Part shown: in pieces, positions 14,874 through 19,742 of the stretch
How positions within the stretch are numbered: the stretch's first letter is position 1
Layout: the number at the start of each line of letters is the position of its first letter
Origin: a virus
IMG/VR virus record: IMGVR_UViG_3300023184_000537
Span: 1 to 23,235 of that record
Direction: 5' to 3' (one strand)
Length of the DNA stretch: 23,235 bases
The notes under the pieces: generated by a model
The model's input: only the letters and a program-made list of their open reading frames with translations
What the model was told of the DNA's origin: nothing
Databases searched by the model: none
Program-made: the position numbers and the translations under genes

Positions 14874-15392
14874 TTAAGAAACCTTAGCCACATCTACTAT
14901 ATTTTGTATGAGCCACTCTACCACAGGCACTGCAACTGCATTACCCATTTGCTTATAGCGAGCAGAGTCTGACTGTCCAGCAGTCCAATCATCAGGGAAA
15001 CCCTGTAATCTTTCACACTCTACTGGTGTTAAGCGGCGTACTGTTCCTTCATTAAGAAGTGTTTGATCGTTAGCAGTTGCAATAGTCAAAGACTTGTCAT
15101 CACTAATCAATGGACCTTTACCTCCGCCTGGTTTACCTTCACGCATACGCATTAGCATAGGCATATTGTTCCCACCTGTCCCCATTCTAGCTTGAAGTGT
15201 ATTGATTACTCCGCCTTGTAAGCGTACATCATCTACTCTATTACCATAAAAGATAATAACAGTAGTTCTAATATCTCCATTATCAAAAGCATTCAAGGTC
15301 GGCATTACCCCCCCCTCAATCCAAGTCTCATAGTCATCCACGTTTTGAGCACGCCTACTCTTTGTGAACCACAAGGTTTTCACTTCCTCCAC
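14874..15392 (-). CDS. C5 cytosine methyltransferase, C-terminal part (motifs IX-X)
   Basis: A 172-aa frame carrying the end of a DNA cytosine-5 methyltransferase. Motif IX is VRRLTPVECERLQGFPDDW (118-136), and motif X is RYKQMGNAVAVPVVEWLI (145-162). The first 110 residues look like target-recognition sequence (RRAQNVDDYETW, PTLNAFDNGD). It has no catalytic PCQ, so it needs the upstream fragment. It is in the +1 frame relative to that fragment and overlaps it by 38 bases. The GTG 15392 has GGTGGAGG-type purine sequence nearby, and TTG 15377 is another possible start. It could be a separate subunit or a frameshifted half; an eight-G run (15308-15315, written as C here) lies inside this half. 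Confidence 0.75.
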   Translation of the reverse strand: MEEVKTLWFTKSRRAQNVDDYETWIEGGVMPTLNAFDNGDIRTTVIIFYGNRVDDVRLQGGVINTLQARMGTGGNNMPMLMRMREGKPGGGKGPLISDDKSLTIATANDQTLLNEGTVRRLTPVECERLQGFPDDWTAGQSDSARYKQMGNAVAVPVVEWLIQNIVDVAKVS

Positions 15393-16173
15393 CTAAGTCT
15401 CCACCATTGGCACGCAAAGTACCAACTCCTTCTGTGTATCCACCAAAGGATGATGAAGTTACTACTACATTATCTTCAGGTCTTTTGTATGTAGTAGCGG
15501 TAAGAGTTGTTACTCCTGGTGAATACTTGGCGAAGCCTGTTTGACCAAAGCTAAGCGGAGTGCTTCCGGTAGTGTCTTCTCTCGTCTTGCGGATCTGCGT
15601 AGGATTCCTTCGCAAGCCCTCTGACTTAAAAAGTATTTCGGCAATGCCTCTGTCAGAAGAACGTCGCCCAACGATGAAGACTCTTTTGCGTCGCTGGGGT
15701 ACTCCGAAGTATTGAGCATCAAGCACACGCCAGCCGACAGAATACCCGAGGTCGGCCATCGTCCCGATGACGACTCCAAAATCTGCTCCTTTGTTACTGG
15801 ATAGCAGACCAGGTACGTTTTCGAGGATGAAGTATTCGCTTTGCGCTTCTTCCACAATTCTTGCAGCTTCCCAGAATAACCCGCTTCGTGCGCCAGCAAG
15901 ACCAGCTCTTTTGCCAGCAACGCTGACGTCTTGGCAGGGAAATCCTCCTGCAATAATTCCTTTGCTTGGATTAAATCCGACTCCAATTAAATCACTTCCT
16001 TTCACTGTAGTTACATCATTAAATTGTGTTGCATCAGGGAAGTGCTCAGCCAATACCTCATTGCACTTCTTATCTATCTCAACAGAGGCTACAACTCTTA
16101 CGCCTTGTCGTTGCATAGCAAGGTCAAATCCTCCGACACCTGCGAATAAAGATACGCCCGTCATCTCACTCAT
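15355..16173 (-). CDS. C5 cytosine methyltransferase, N-terminal catalytic part (motifs I-VIII)
   Basis: A 272-aa fragment with most C5 methyltransferase motifs: I (SLFAGVGGFDLAM, 8-20), IV with catalytic Cys80 (AGGFPCQDVSVAG), VI (ENVPGL, 118-123) and VIII (QRRKRVFIVGR, 160-170), then target-recognition sequence. It stops at TAG 15357-15355 just after ENLVVHKE. The reading can be joined to the downstream fragment by one +1 step at the AAAG of this stop region, giving VVHKSRRAQ. Start ATG 16173 overlaps the preceding stop. The likely job is methylating phage DNA against restriction. Active protein needs both parts. Confidence 0.88.
   Translation of the reverse strand: MSEMTGVSLFAGVGGFDLAMQRQGVRVVASVEIDKKCNEVLAEHFPDATQFNDVTTVKGSDLIGVGFNPSKGIIAGGFPCQDVSVAGKRAGLAGARSGLFWEAARIVEEAQSEYFILENVPGLLSSNKGADFGVVIGTMADLGYSVGWRVLDAQYFGVPQRRKRVFIVGRRSSDRGIAEILFKSEGLRRNPTQIRKTREDTTGSTPLSFGQTGFAKYSPGVTTLTATTYKRPEDNVVVTSSSFGGYTEGVGTLRANGGDLGGGSENLVVHKE
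15510..15986 (-). CDS. possible overlapping gene inside the methyltransferase
   Basis: A 158-aa frame lies wholly inside the catalytic methyltransferase gene, in its +1 frame. It contains segments that I recall as annotated small phage proteins: DFPAKTSALLAKEL at the start, SSSKTYLVCYPVTKEQILE, LNTSEYPSDAKESSSLGDVL, and YFLSQRACEGILRRSARREK with TLPEALRLAL near the end. Such proteins are usually seen as alternate frames of dcm-type genes. It may therefore be dual coding or an annotation artefact kept open by the conserved methyltransferase. No clear ribosome site was checked convincingly. Confidence that it is translated is low. Confidence 0.3.
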   Translation of the reverse strand: MESDLIQAKELLQEDFPAKTSALLAKELVLLAHEAGYSGKLQELWKKRKANTSSSKTYLVCYPVTKEQILESSSGRWPTSGILSAGVCLMLNTSEYPSDAKESSSLGDVLLTEALPKYFLSQRACEGILRRSARREKTLPEALRLALVKQASPSIHQE

Positions 16174-16586
16174 CAGTACCAGCCTCGTCTATTGCTATGT
16201 TGGAGAGCGCGGCAGAAACTTCCGCCGTAGCGGTGCTCAACATATCGCACAGCGTGGAGGATTTGGATACCAGGGTCGCTACTTCTCTCTCTAAGGAGCT
16301 GAGCAATTCCGTAAGCAGTGGATCGTTTGTTGTCTGCCAAGTGGTCAAGCCGGCTCTCACGGGTCCAAAGGGTGATAGCACATTTGACCTGACTGTTGTT
16401 GTAACCGAGTGCGTTGAGGTAACTAATGATAAGTGCCTTGTTCTCACGCTTCTCCTCCATAGTTGCCTTCGTCCTCGCCTGCATCTGCGGGATCTCCAAA
16501 GGGTGGTGTGCTATTTGCTCTGGTATGAATACCCACAGTAAGCCTACTATCAGGGTTAATACTCCAAGTCTTGCCCTCTTGCTCAT
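16173..16586 (-). CDS. membrane-anchored transglycosylase/lysozyme-like protein
   Basis: A 137-aa protein with one N-terminal membrane helix (LGVLTLIVGLLWVFIP, 7-22) and an outside domain resembling lytic transglycosylases. TLWTRESRLDHLA contains the likely catalytic Glu77, STAYGIAQLL (89-98) is the typical GxAQ segment, and RYVEHRYGGSFCRALQH closes the fold; Cys69 and Cys125 could pair. ATG 16586 is chosen for AAAGGAG five bases upstream. It cuts or remodels cell-wall glycan and is separate from the late M15 endolysin, so a role at entry, in superinfection control or in early wall changes is possible. Confidence 0.75.
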   Translation of the reverse strand: MSKRARLGVLTLIVGLLWVFIPEQIAHHPLEIPQMQARTKATMEEKRENKALIISYLNALGYNNSQVKCAITLWTRESRLDHLADNKRSTAYGIAQLLRERSSDPGIQILHAVRYVEHRYGGSFCRALQHSNRRGWY

Positions 16587-16725
16587 CAAAACTCCTTTGT
16601 TCATCAAGCAGTTGCTTGTACGTGTCCGGATATAGGTGAGCTAGGCGCACTAGCGCCTTGTCTCTTGCTCTTCGATAGTTACGGTAATGAACTACTTGTC
16701 TCCCGCTTACCTGCTTACTCTCCAT
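16444..16725 (-). CDS. hypothetical actinophage protein
   Basis: A 93-aa protein with GGAGG nine bases before ATG 16725. The N-terminal half is basic and helical (QVVHYRNYRRARDKALVRLA, then HLYPDTYKQLLDEQ), and the tail is acidic and Gly/Pro-rich (PPFGDPADAGEDEGNYGGEA). The YRNYRRARDKALVRLAHLYP segment resembles small proteins that I associate with actinophage early operons. No function is known. Its last 143 bases overlap the start of the transglycosylase gene in another frame, an unusually long overlap. Confidence 0.65.
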   Translation of the reverse strand: MESKQVSGRQVVHYRNYRRARDKALVRLAHLYPDTYKQLLDEQRSFDEQEGKTWSINPDSRLTVGIHTRANSTPPFGDPADAGEDEGNYGGEA

Positions 16726-16798
16726 TGATCTTGTCCTCCCACACTATAAGCACATATGCTACCAGCATTACTAGTATCAGACCTAACGCTAGGCTCAT
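16715..16798 (-). CDS. 27-aa single-pass membrane peptide
   Basis: ATG 16798 overlaps the upstream stop (ATGA), and the frame ends inside the start of the next gene. The product MSLALGLILVMLVAYVLIVW plus EDKINGE is one hydrophobic helix of about 19 residues with a charged tail. It fits exactly between two coupled genes and fills an otherwise empty 70-base gap, which supports translation. AAGG lies about ten bases upstream. It could modify a host membrane protein or the neighbouring transglycosylase; no family was recognised. Confidence 0.5.
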   Translation of the reverse strand: MSLALGLILVMLVAYVLIVWEDKINGE

Positions 16799-17037
16799 AG
16801 GCTAGCTGCCTTAATGATATCGGTGATATCTAGGCTTTGGCCTACTAGGTGAGCGTCCTCTTCATCGCTCTCCCACCCCGACACCAGTACACGAGAGCCG
16901 GTAGGTGCTAGATATAGCCATTGTAGGCACTGCTCTGGGTCATTACCACCCCACTCAGCGTTACCGTTCTCGTCCACTACCTCATATAGCAAGATAAGAT
17001 CAGACTTCTTTGGGTGTATGGTGTAGATATTACTCAT
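16795..17037 (-). CDS. hypothetical protein
   Basis: An 80-aa acidic protein. ATG 17037 is chosen because AGGGAG lies three to four bases upstream; an in-frame ATG at 17058 lies further inside the preceding gene. It reads as a small alpha/beta domain (SDLILLYEVVDENGNAEW, CLQWLYLAPTGSRVLVSGW) ending in DEEDAHLVGQSLDITDIIK. No family was recognised. Short overlaps with both neighbours place it in the leftward early operon. Confidence 0.6.
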   Translation of the reverse strand: MSNIYTIHPKKSDLILLYEVVDENGNAEWGGNDPEQCLQWLYLAPTGSRVLVSGWESDEEDAHLVGQSLDITDIIKAASL

Positions 17038-17188
17038 CTTCTCCCTCTTCCAATCCAAACAGGCGAGCCATTGCAGAGTTCGCTCTCTCTAAGTTCTTAA
17101 TAGCCAAAGCTATGTCCTCTTCCTTGATGTTCTTCTCTGCTTGATCTAGGCATAAGTTGAACTTAGCCCGTAGGTATTCTTCATTCAT
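17030..17188 (-). CDS. small helical hypothetical protein
   Basis: A 52-aa protein with GGAGG seven bases before ATG 17188. It is almost wholly helical (MNEEYLRAKFNLCLDQAEKN, then IALAIKNLERANSAMARLF) with charged ends and a plausible two-helix coiled coil. It overlaps the preceding gene by four bases and the following gene by eight. Too short for family recognition; the conserved operon packing supports its reality. Confidence 0.6.
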   Translation of the reverse strand: MNEEYLRAKFNLCLDQAEKNIKEEDIALAIKNLERANSAMARLFGLEEGEDE

Positions 17189-17337
17189 TTACTTGCCTCC
17201 ACTTGTTTGTTCTCGCACTCTTCGCAAGTGCTAGAGTCGTAGGTATTGCGGTCGTATTCTCCCTCGCACGTATCGCACTGTACGTAATAGGTGTCATCAT
17301 AGAAAACAGGATCGTTAAGTTGCATTTCATAACTCAT
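17185..17337 (-). CDS. small zinc-ribbon-like acidic protein
   Basis: A 50-aa protein beginning MSYEMQLNDPVFYDD and carrying YVQCDTCEGEYDR then SSTCEECENKQ, two CxxC pairs that can form a zinc ribbon. It is strongly acidic. ATG 17337 overlaps the stop of the upstream gene (ATATGA). Small zinc ribbons in early phage operons often bind host proteins or RNA polymerase, but no target is visible here. Confidence 0.6.
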   Translation of the reverse strand: MSYEMQLNDPVFYDDTYYVQCDTCEGEYDRNTYDSSTCEECENKQVEASK

Positions 17338-17561
17338 ATGTCTGCCCTCGCCATTAGCCATTCATCGGCTAGGTGCAAGGTAATAGCCTTGCCTGCCTCT
17401 CCCATAGCTGCCATTAAAGTACCGGCTACGCCGGCTCCCTCGATTATGCAATTACCTCTAGTGTCCAATAGATCTATTACCCACGCTCTCTCGCTCTCGC
17501 TCTCCATATCCTCAAATTCTCGGATACTTAGGCGATAGATAGTCTCGCTTAGTTCGATCAT
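17334..17561 (-). CDS. hypothetical protein
   Basis: A 75-aa protein with a strong purine ribosome site (GGGAGAGGG) eight bases before ATG 17561. The N-terminal part is acidic and helical (REFEDMESESERAW); the C-terminal part is Gly/Ala-rich (EGAGVAGTLMAAMGEAGKAI) with a likely amphipathic helix after it. The DNA behind ESESER is a short CTCTCG-type run. No membrane segment is strong enough to call, and no family was recognised. Confidence 0.55.
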   Translation of the reverse strand: MIELSETIYRLSIREFEDMESESERAWVIDLLDTRGNCIIEGAGVAGTLMAAMGEAGKAITLHLADEWLMARADI

Positions 17562-17717
17562 TTACTTACCCTCTCCCTCGCACGTTAATAGATCTTCACA
17601 CCATTCATAGCCGGTGCCAGTCCATAGTAGGTGACTAGCTATCTCCCATAGTCCCCAGATAGCTAGTCCTATCAAGATCCCAGCTACGAGCCAGCCTCTC
17701 GGTGTTATGTATTGCAT
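17562..17717 (-). CDS. small single-pass membrane protein
   Basis: A 51-aa protein with AGGAGAGGG before ATG 17717. Residues about 9-32 (WLVAGILIGLAIWGLWEIAS) form a Trp-rich membrane helix, followed by a short outside or inside tail with two cysteines (YEWCEDLLTCEGEGK). The stop abuts the next ATG with no spacing. It is one of two single-helix membrane peptides in this operon. Superinfection exclusion or membrane targeting is possible, but this is inference from size only. Confidence 0.55.
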   Translation of the reverse strand: MQYITPRGWLVAGILIGLAIWGLWEIASHLLWTGTGYEWCEDLLTCEGEGK

Positions 17718-17842
17718 TACTCGCCCTCTCCTTCTGTCATAGTAAGAATGTACCCACGATCTAAGCCCTCTATGTAGGCGTCTAGCACCGCCATAGTGGT
17801 TTCATAATCCCATTGTTTAGGCATTGTGATAGTTACGCTCAC
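17717..17842 (-). CDS. 41-aa hypothetical protein
   Basis: The frame starts at GTG 17842, overlapping the upstream stop (GTGA), directly after GGAGGTGGAGG, and ends in TAATG shared with the next start. An internal ATG at 17824 is a shorter alternative. The product MSVTITMPKQWDYETTMAVL is followed by DAYIEGLDRGYILTMTEGEGE, a small acidic helix-rich peptide. The perfect coupling on both sides supports a real gene. No family was recognised. Confidence 0.5.
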   Translation of the reverse strand: MSVTITMPKQWDYETTMAVLDAYIEGLDRGYILTMTEGEGE

Positions 17843-18189
17843 GCCTCCACCTCCTGTCCAAACTTGACGTTTTTATAGCAAGAGGCATTGTAGGCAACCT
17901 CTCCCACCTGATCGCAATAAATACCTTCAACGCGACCTAATACCTTGCTTTCTTTATAGCTTTTACCCTTAGCCCTACGCCGTAACACTCTCTCGACGGT
18001 ATAAGTATCGTCCCAGGCTAGTGTTATGCGGACAAGATAACCGGCAGACACCGGCAATTCTACCTCCACGCACTCACCTTCCGGCTTGTATACCCCTACA
18101 CGTCCTCCGCTTATAGCTGCCACGTTACGAATACCGATCTGTTGAATGAGAGTATCCTCATCAAACGGACGTCCTAATTGTTGATCCAT
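17839..18189 (-). CDS. hypothetical actinophage protein
   Basis: A 116-aa soluble protein. ATG 18189 follows the extended ribosome site AAAGGGTTAG. The N-terminal helix FDEDTLIQQIGIRNVAAISG leads to a beta-rich part with YLVRITLAWDDTYTVERVLRR and a closing VEGIYCDQVGEVAYNASCYKNVKF. The last segment and the DDTYTVER strand resemble a recurring small-protein family in actinophages, known to me only as uncharacterised. It follows a structured 79-base leader, so expression may be controlled separately from the upstream gene. Confidence 0.65.
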   Translation of the reverse strand: MDQQLGRPFDEDTLIQQIGIRNVAAISGGRVGVYKPEGECVEVELPVSAGYLVRITLAWDDTYTVERVLRRRAKGKSYKESKVLGRVEGIYCDQVGEVAYNASCYKNVKFGQEVEA

Positions 18190-18268
18190 TGTCTAACCCT
18201 TTCAATAGTGGAATGGAGACTAGTATCTCCCCACCGCCTACCCTTAACGGATAGGCGATAGGTAAATA
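18190..18268 (-). promoter_or_regulatory. structured leader with competing hairpins
   Basis: On the leftward transcript, arms at 18256-18249 and 18243-18236 form an eight-pair stem with a five-base loop (GCCTATCC with GGGTAGGC; the G-U pair exists only in leftward RNA). After it, GGAGA (18230-18226) pairs with TCTCC (18219-18215). The ATACTAG between can instead pair with CTAGTAT near the upstream stop. The ribosome site AAAGGGTTAG comes next. There is no T tract, so this looks like an RNA control element and not a terminator. Confidence 0.4.
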
Positions 18269-18622
18269 CTAGGCAGCTTCTAGCGTCTGGCACTCTCTCG
18301 CGCCCACTTCTCCTTCTGCTAATAGATAGGCGATCTGCTGCGCTGCTTGTTCAATAGCTCGCTCGTGTTGATATTGTAACGCCTTGAAAGAGTAACGAGA
18401 TACCGGCTCGCTTATCACTCTCGCGTTATAGTCTCGGTACATCACAAAAGTTTCCATTGTAAAGATCCCACTAGTGCCGGTTATACATTCTGAAAGTATT
18501 GTGTGTATAACCTTGCTAGTAGATGAATGATAAGTGGACAGTTTCACGCGATAGTTATTCTCTAGCGTGTAGGTACTGACTATCTTTCTGCCTTGCTCAT
18601 TGATGATTTTATCCTGCTTCAT
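18269..18622 (-). CDS. hypothetical protein
   Basis: A 117-aa protein starting at ATG 18622 after AAAGGGTTAGAG, the same start context as the next gene. The first 65 residues are beta-rich (GRKIVSTYTLENNYRVKLST, then TSGIFTMETFVMYRDYN). The last 45 form a helix (SFKALQYQHERAIEQAAQQI) ending in GEVGARECQTLEAA. It stands alone between two structured leaders, unlike the overlapping genes downstream. No family was recognised. Confidence 0.6.
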   Translation of the reverse strand: MKQDKIINEQGRKIVSTYTLENNYRVKLSTYHSSTSKVIHTILSECITGTSGIFTMETFVMYRDYNARVISEPVSRYSFKALQYQHERAIEQAAQQIAYLLAEGEVGARECQTLEAA

Positions 18623-18702
18623 TCTCTAACCCTTTCTATAGTTAGCTCCTAGTGAGCTACCATAGGAGAGAGGATACACATACTCTCCCCCATAGTAAAG
18701 CA
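18623..18702 (-). promoter_or_regulatory. structured leader with mutually exclusive stems
   Basis: In leftward RNA order: GGAGAG (18688-18683), CTCTCCTA (18670-18663), TAGCTC (18659-18654), TAGGAG (18651-18646, inside GAGCTA 18648-18643). CTCTCC can pair with GGAGAG, or its CTCCTA part can pair with TAGGAG; TAGGAG is in turn blocked if TAGCTC pairs with GAGCTA. This chain of exclusive helices ends just before the AAAGGG ribosome site, the layout of an attenuator or riboswitch-like control. Confidence 0.45.
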
Positions 18703-18879
18703 CTAGATATAATCTTTCACCGTGTCCAATACCTGGCTATAAGTAAAGTCTCCGGATTTATAGCTGCGGATCACGCGTAGAATATCCTCCTCCTCTCGTA
18801 TAGTCTCGAACAATATGCCAGGATCTGCCATAAGATCGCCGGCTAGGCATTGAATAAGGTTAGCTGCGCTCATTGTCAT
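18703..18879 (-). CDS. small hypothetical protein
   Basis: A 58-aa helical acidic protein starting at ATG 18879 (a second in-frame ATG at 18873). The sequence includes ANLIQCLAGDLMADPGILFE and ILRVIRSYKSGDFTYSQVLD. It starts one base after the previous stop, so it is coupled to it. No clear ribosome site is visible. No family was recognised; composition resembles small protein-protein interaction modules. Confidence 0.55.
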   Translation of the reverse strand: MTMSAANLIQCLAGDLMADPGILFETIREEEDILRVIRSYKSGDFTYSQVLDTVKDYI

Positions 18880-18880
18880 A

Positions 18881-19030
18881 TTACGCGCTCACTTTCTCTT
18901 GTAGGTGGATACCTTGCTTCTCGTATACCTTAAGGATAGCGCGTAGGCGTGTCTCCGATAGGATAGCGCGTACCCATTCTGCGCCATCATAATCAATAAG
19001 CGAGATCTCTCGCTTGATCTGCTTAGCCAT
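18881..19030 (-). CDS. small basic hypothetical protein
   Basis: A 49-aa protein whose ATG 19030 lies in the stop of the ArdC-like gene (TAATG). It begins MAKQIKREISLIDYDGAEWV and continues with a basic helix (RAILSETRLRAILKVYEKQG). The coupled start and basic charge are its only clear features. It could cooperate with the ArdC-like protein, but no evidence beyond position was seen. Confidence 0.55.
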   Translation of the reverse strand: MAKQIKREISLIDYDGAEWVRAILSETRLRAILKVYEKQGIHLQEKVSA

Positions 19031-19389
19031 TATGCCACCGCCAGCTCACGCGCTAAGCGTGGAGATGTCTCGCTAATCTCCTCCGTGTCGGTTATGTCGA
19101 ATACATAACGCCAGGTAAAGCGTAGATCTCCGTCGTCGTCCGCGCCGATAGGCACTAGAATAGCTGCGCCGCGTGATCCTTTCTTTACGCTTCTGCCAGC
19201 TTCTCTCCACGCGTGGAAGCCAGCGCATTGTGTCGCGCTAGGCTTCTGCAGAATAATCATCAATGCGTTATTAGGTGAGAAGCTATCTAGTAAGTTACTA
19301 GGTGGCGTGATACCTTGATCTTTTAACGCTTCTACGCCAGCGCGTAGGTTAGCGATAAAGTCTGCTTTATCTTGCTTAGATCTTGTCAT
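19030..19389 (-). CDS. ArdC N-terminal-like (DUF1738-type) antirestriction-related protein
   Basis: A 119-aa protein, first gene of the leftward operon. ATG 19389 is chosen for AAGGGTTAAG upstream; an in-frame codon at 19428 would place 13 extra residues in the leader. SFSPNNALMIILQKP, then ATQCAGFHAWREAGRSVKKGSRGAAILVP is the family pattern of the ArdC N-terminal domain (N..L...Q....V.GF..W...GR.VKKG.KG). In ArdC this domain binds single-stranded DNA and precedes a metalloprotease; that protease (HExxH) is absent here. An early antirestriction or DNA-binding role is inferred. Confidence 0.7.
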   Translation of the reverse strand: MTRSKQDKADFIANLRAGVEALKDQGITPPSNLLDSFSPNNALMIILQKPSATQCAGFHAWREAGRSVKKGSRGAAILVPIGADDDGDLRFTWRYVFDITDTEEISETSPRLARELAVA

Positions 19390-19448
19390 TATCTTAACCC
19401 TTATCTTGTGAGCTTGTAGGTGTCTCACTAAGTAGAGAATACTAAGTG

Positions 19449-19474
19449 ACTATACCTTATGCAAGACTAATCAA
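19449..19474 (-). promoter_or_regulatory. candidate promoter of the leftward early operon
   Basis: On the leftward strand TATAGT (19454-19449) matches the -10 consensus in five of six bases. TTGATT (19474-19469) lies 14 bases upstream, a short spacer for a -35. Transcription would start near 19442, giving a leader of about 50 bases that contains GTGAG and CTCAC arms. Another pair (TTGCAT with TATTCT) lies slightly downstream. A leftward promoter is needed here; the exact hexamers are uncertain. Confidence 0.4.
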
Positions 19475-19520
19475 GTATTGAATGGTAACGATTAGATAAC
19501 GATTTAATAGGTTTATGGGT

Positions 19521-19543
19521 AGACATATGGCGCGGATATGTCT
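19521..19543. promoter_or_regulatory. dyad operator 1 (AGACAT-N11-ATGTCT)
   Basis: AGACATAT at 19521-19528 and ATATGTCT at 19536-19543 are perfect inverted arms of eight bases around GGCGCGG. The dyad lies 46 bases upstream of the candidate leftward -35. The same half-sites and spacing recur at 19720-19742, so this is probably a protein binding site for a homodimer. Confidence 0.6.
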
Positions 19544-19564
19544 AAGGGTTATGGCACTAGATCA

Positions 19565-19623
19565 CCGGATAAGGCTAGGCGATAGCTCACCGGTTATGGC
19601 TATCGGTTAGCCGGATATGGCTA
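19565..19623 (+). repeat. three CCGGWTAWGGCTA iterons
   Basis: CCGGATAAGGCTA (19565-19577), CCGGTTATGGCTA (19590-19602) and CCGGATATGGCTA (19611-19623) are direct copies starting 25 and 21 bases apart. They lie between the two dyads. Iterated sites like these are typical for initiator or repressor binding, for example at phage replication origins. The first two copies are also flanked by CAC on the left. Confidence 0.6.
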
Positions 19624-19719
19624 GGCCTTGCAAGGTTAGAGGGTTACTTAATAGCTGCAAGGGTTAAGGGTTAGGTGTGCCGGGTAGGTAGTCCGCCCCT
19701 ATCTCTTTACTAACACCCT

Positions 19720-19742
19720 AGACATCTAGCCCGCATATGTCC
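19720..19742. promoter_or_regulatory. dyad operator 2 (AGACAT-N11-ATGTCC)
   Basis: AGACAT at 19720-19725 and ATGTCC at 19737-19742 repeat the half-sites of operator 1 with the identical 11-base spacing; one outer base differs. It lies 51 bases upstream of the rightward -35 element. The matched placement at both promoters suggests one regulator for both directions. Confidence 0.55.

Noticed and set aside
15308-15315. Eight-G run as cause of the methyltransferase split
   Set aside because: It lies downstream of the stop that ends the first half, so slippage there cannot join the two frames.
15355-15392. Classic prfB-type programmed +1 frameshift at the methyltransferase TAG
   Set aside because: The purine-rich Shine-Dalgarno-like stretch is about 18 bases before the stop and not the 3 bases of prfB, and no CUU-type slippery codon precedes it. 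Other recoding remains possible.
15767-16294. 175-codon rightward frame opposite the methyltransferase
   Set aside because: Antisense to strong methyltransferase motifs, no ribosome site or protein-like features.
16166-16447. 93-codon leftward frame overlapping the transglycosylase
   Set aside because: Ser/Thr-rich shadow without motif; the competing frame has a membrane helix, catalytic-type Glu and a clear ribosome site.
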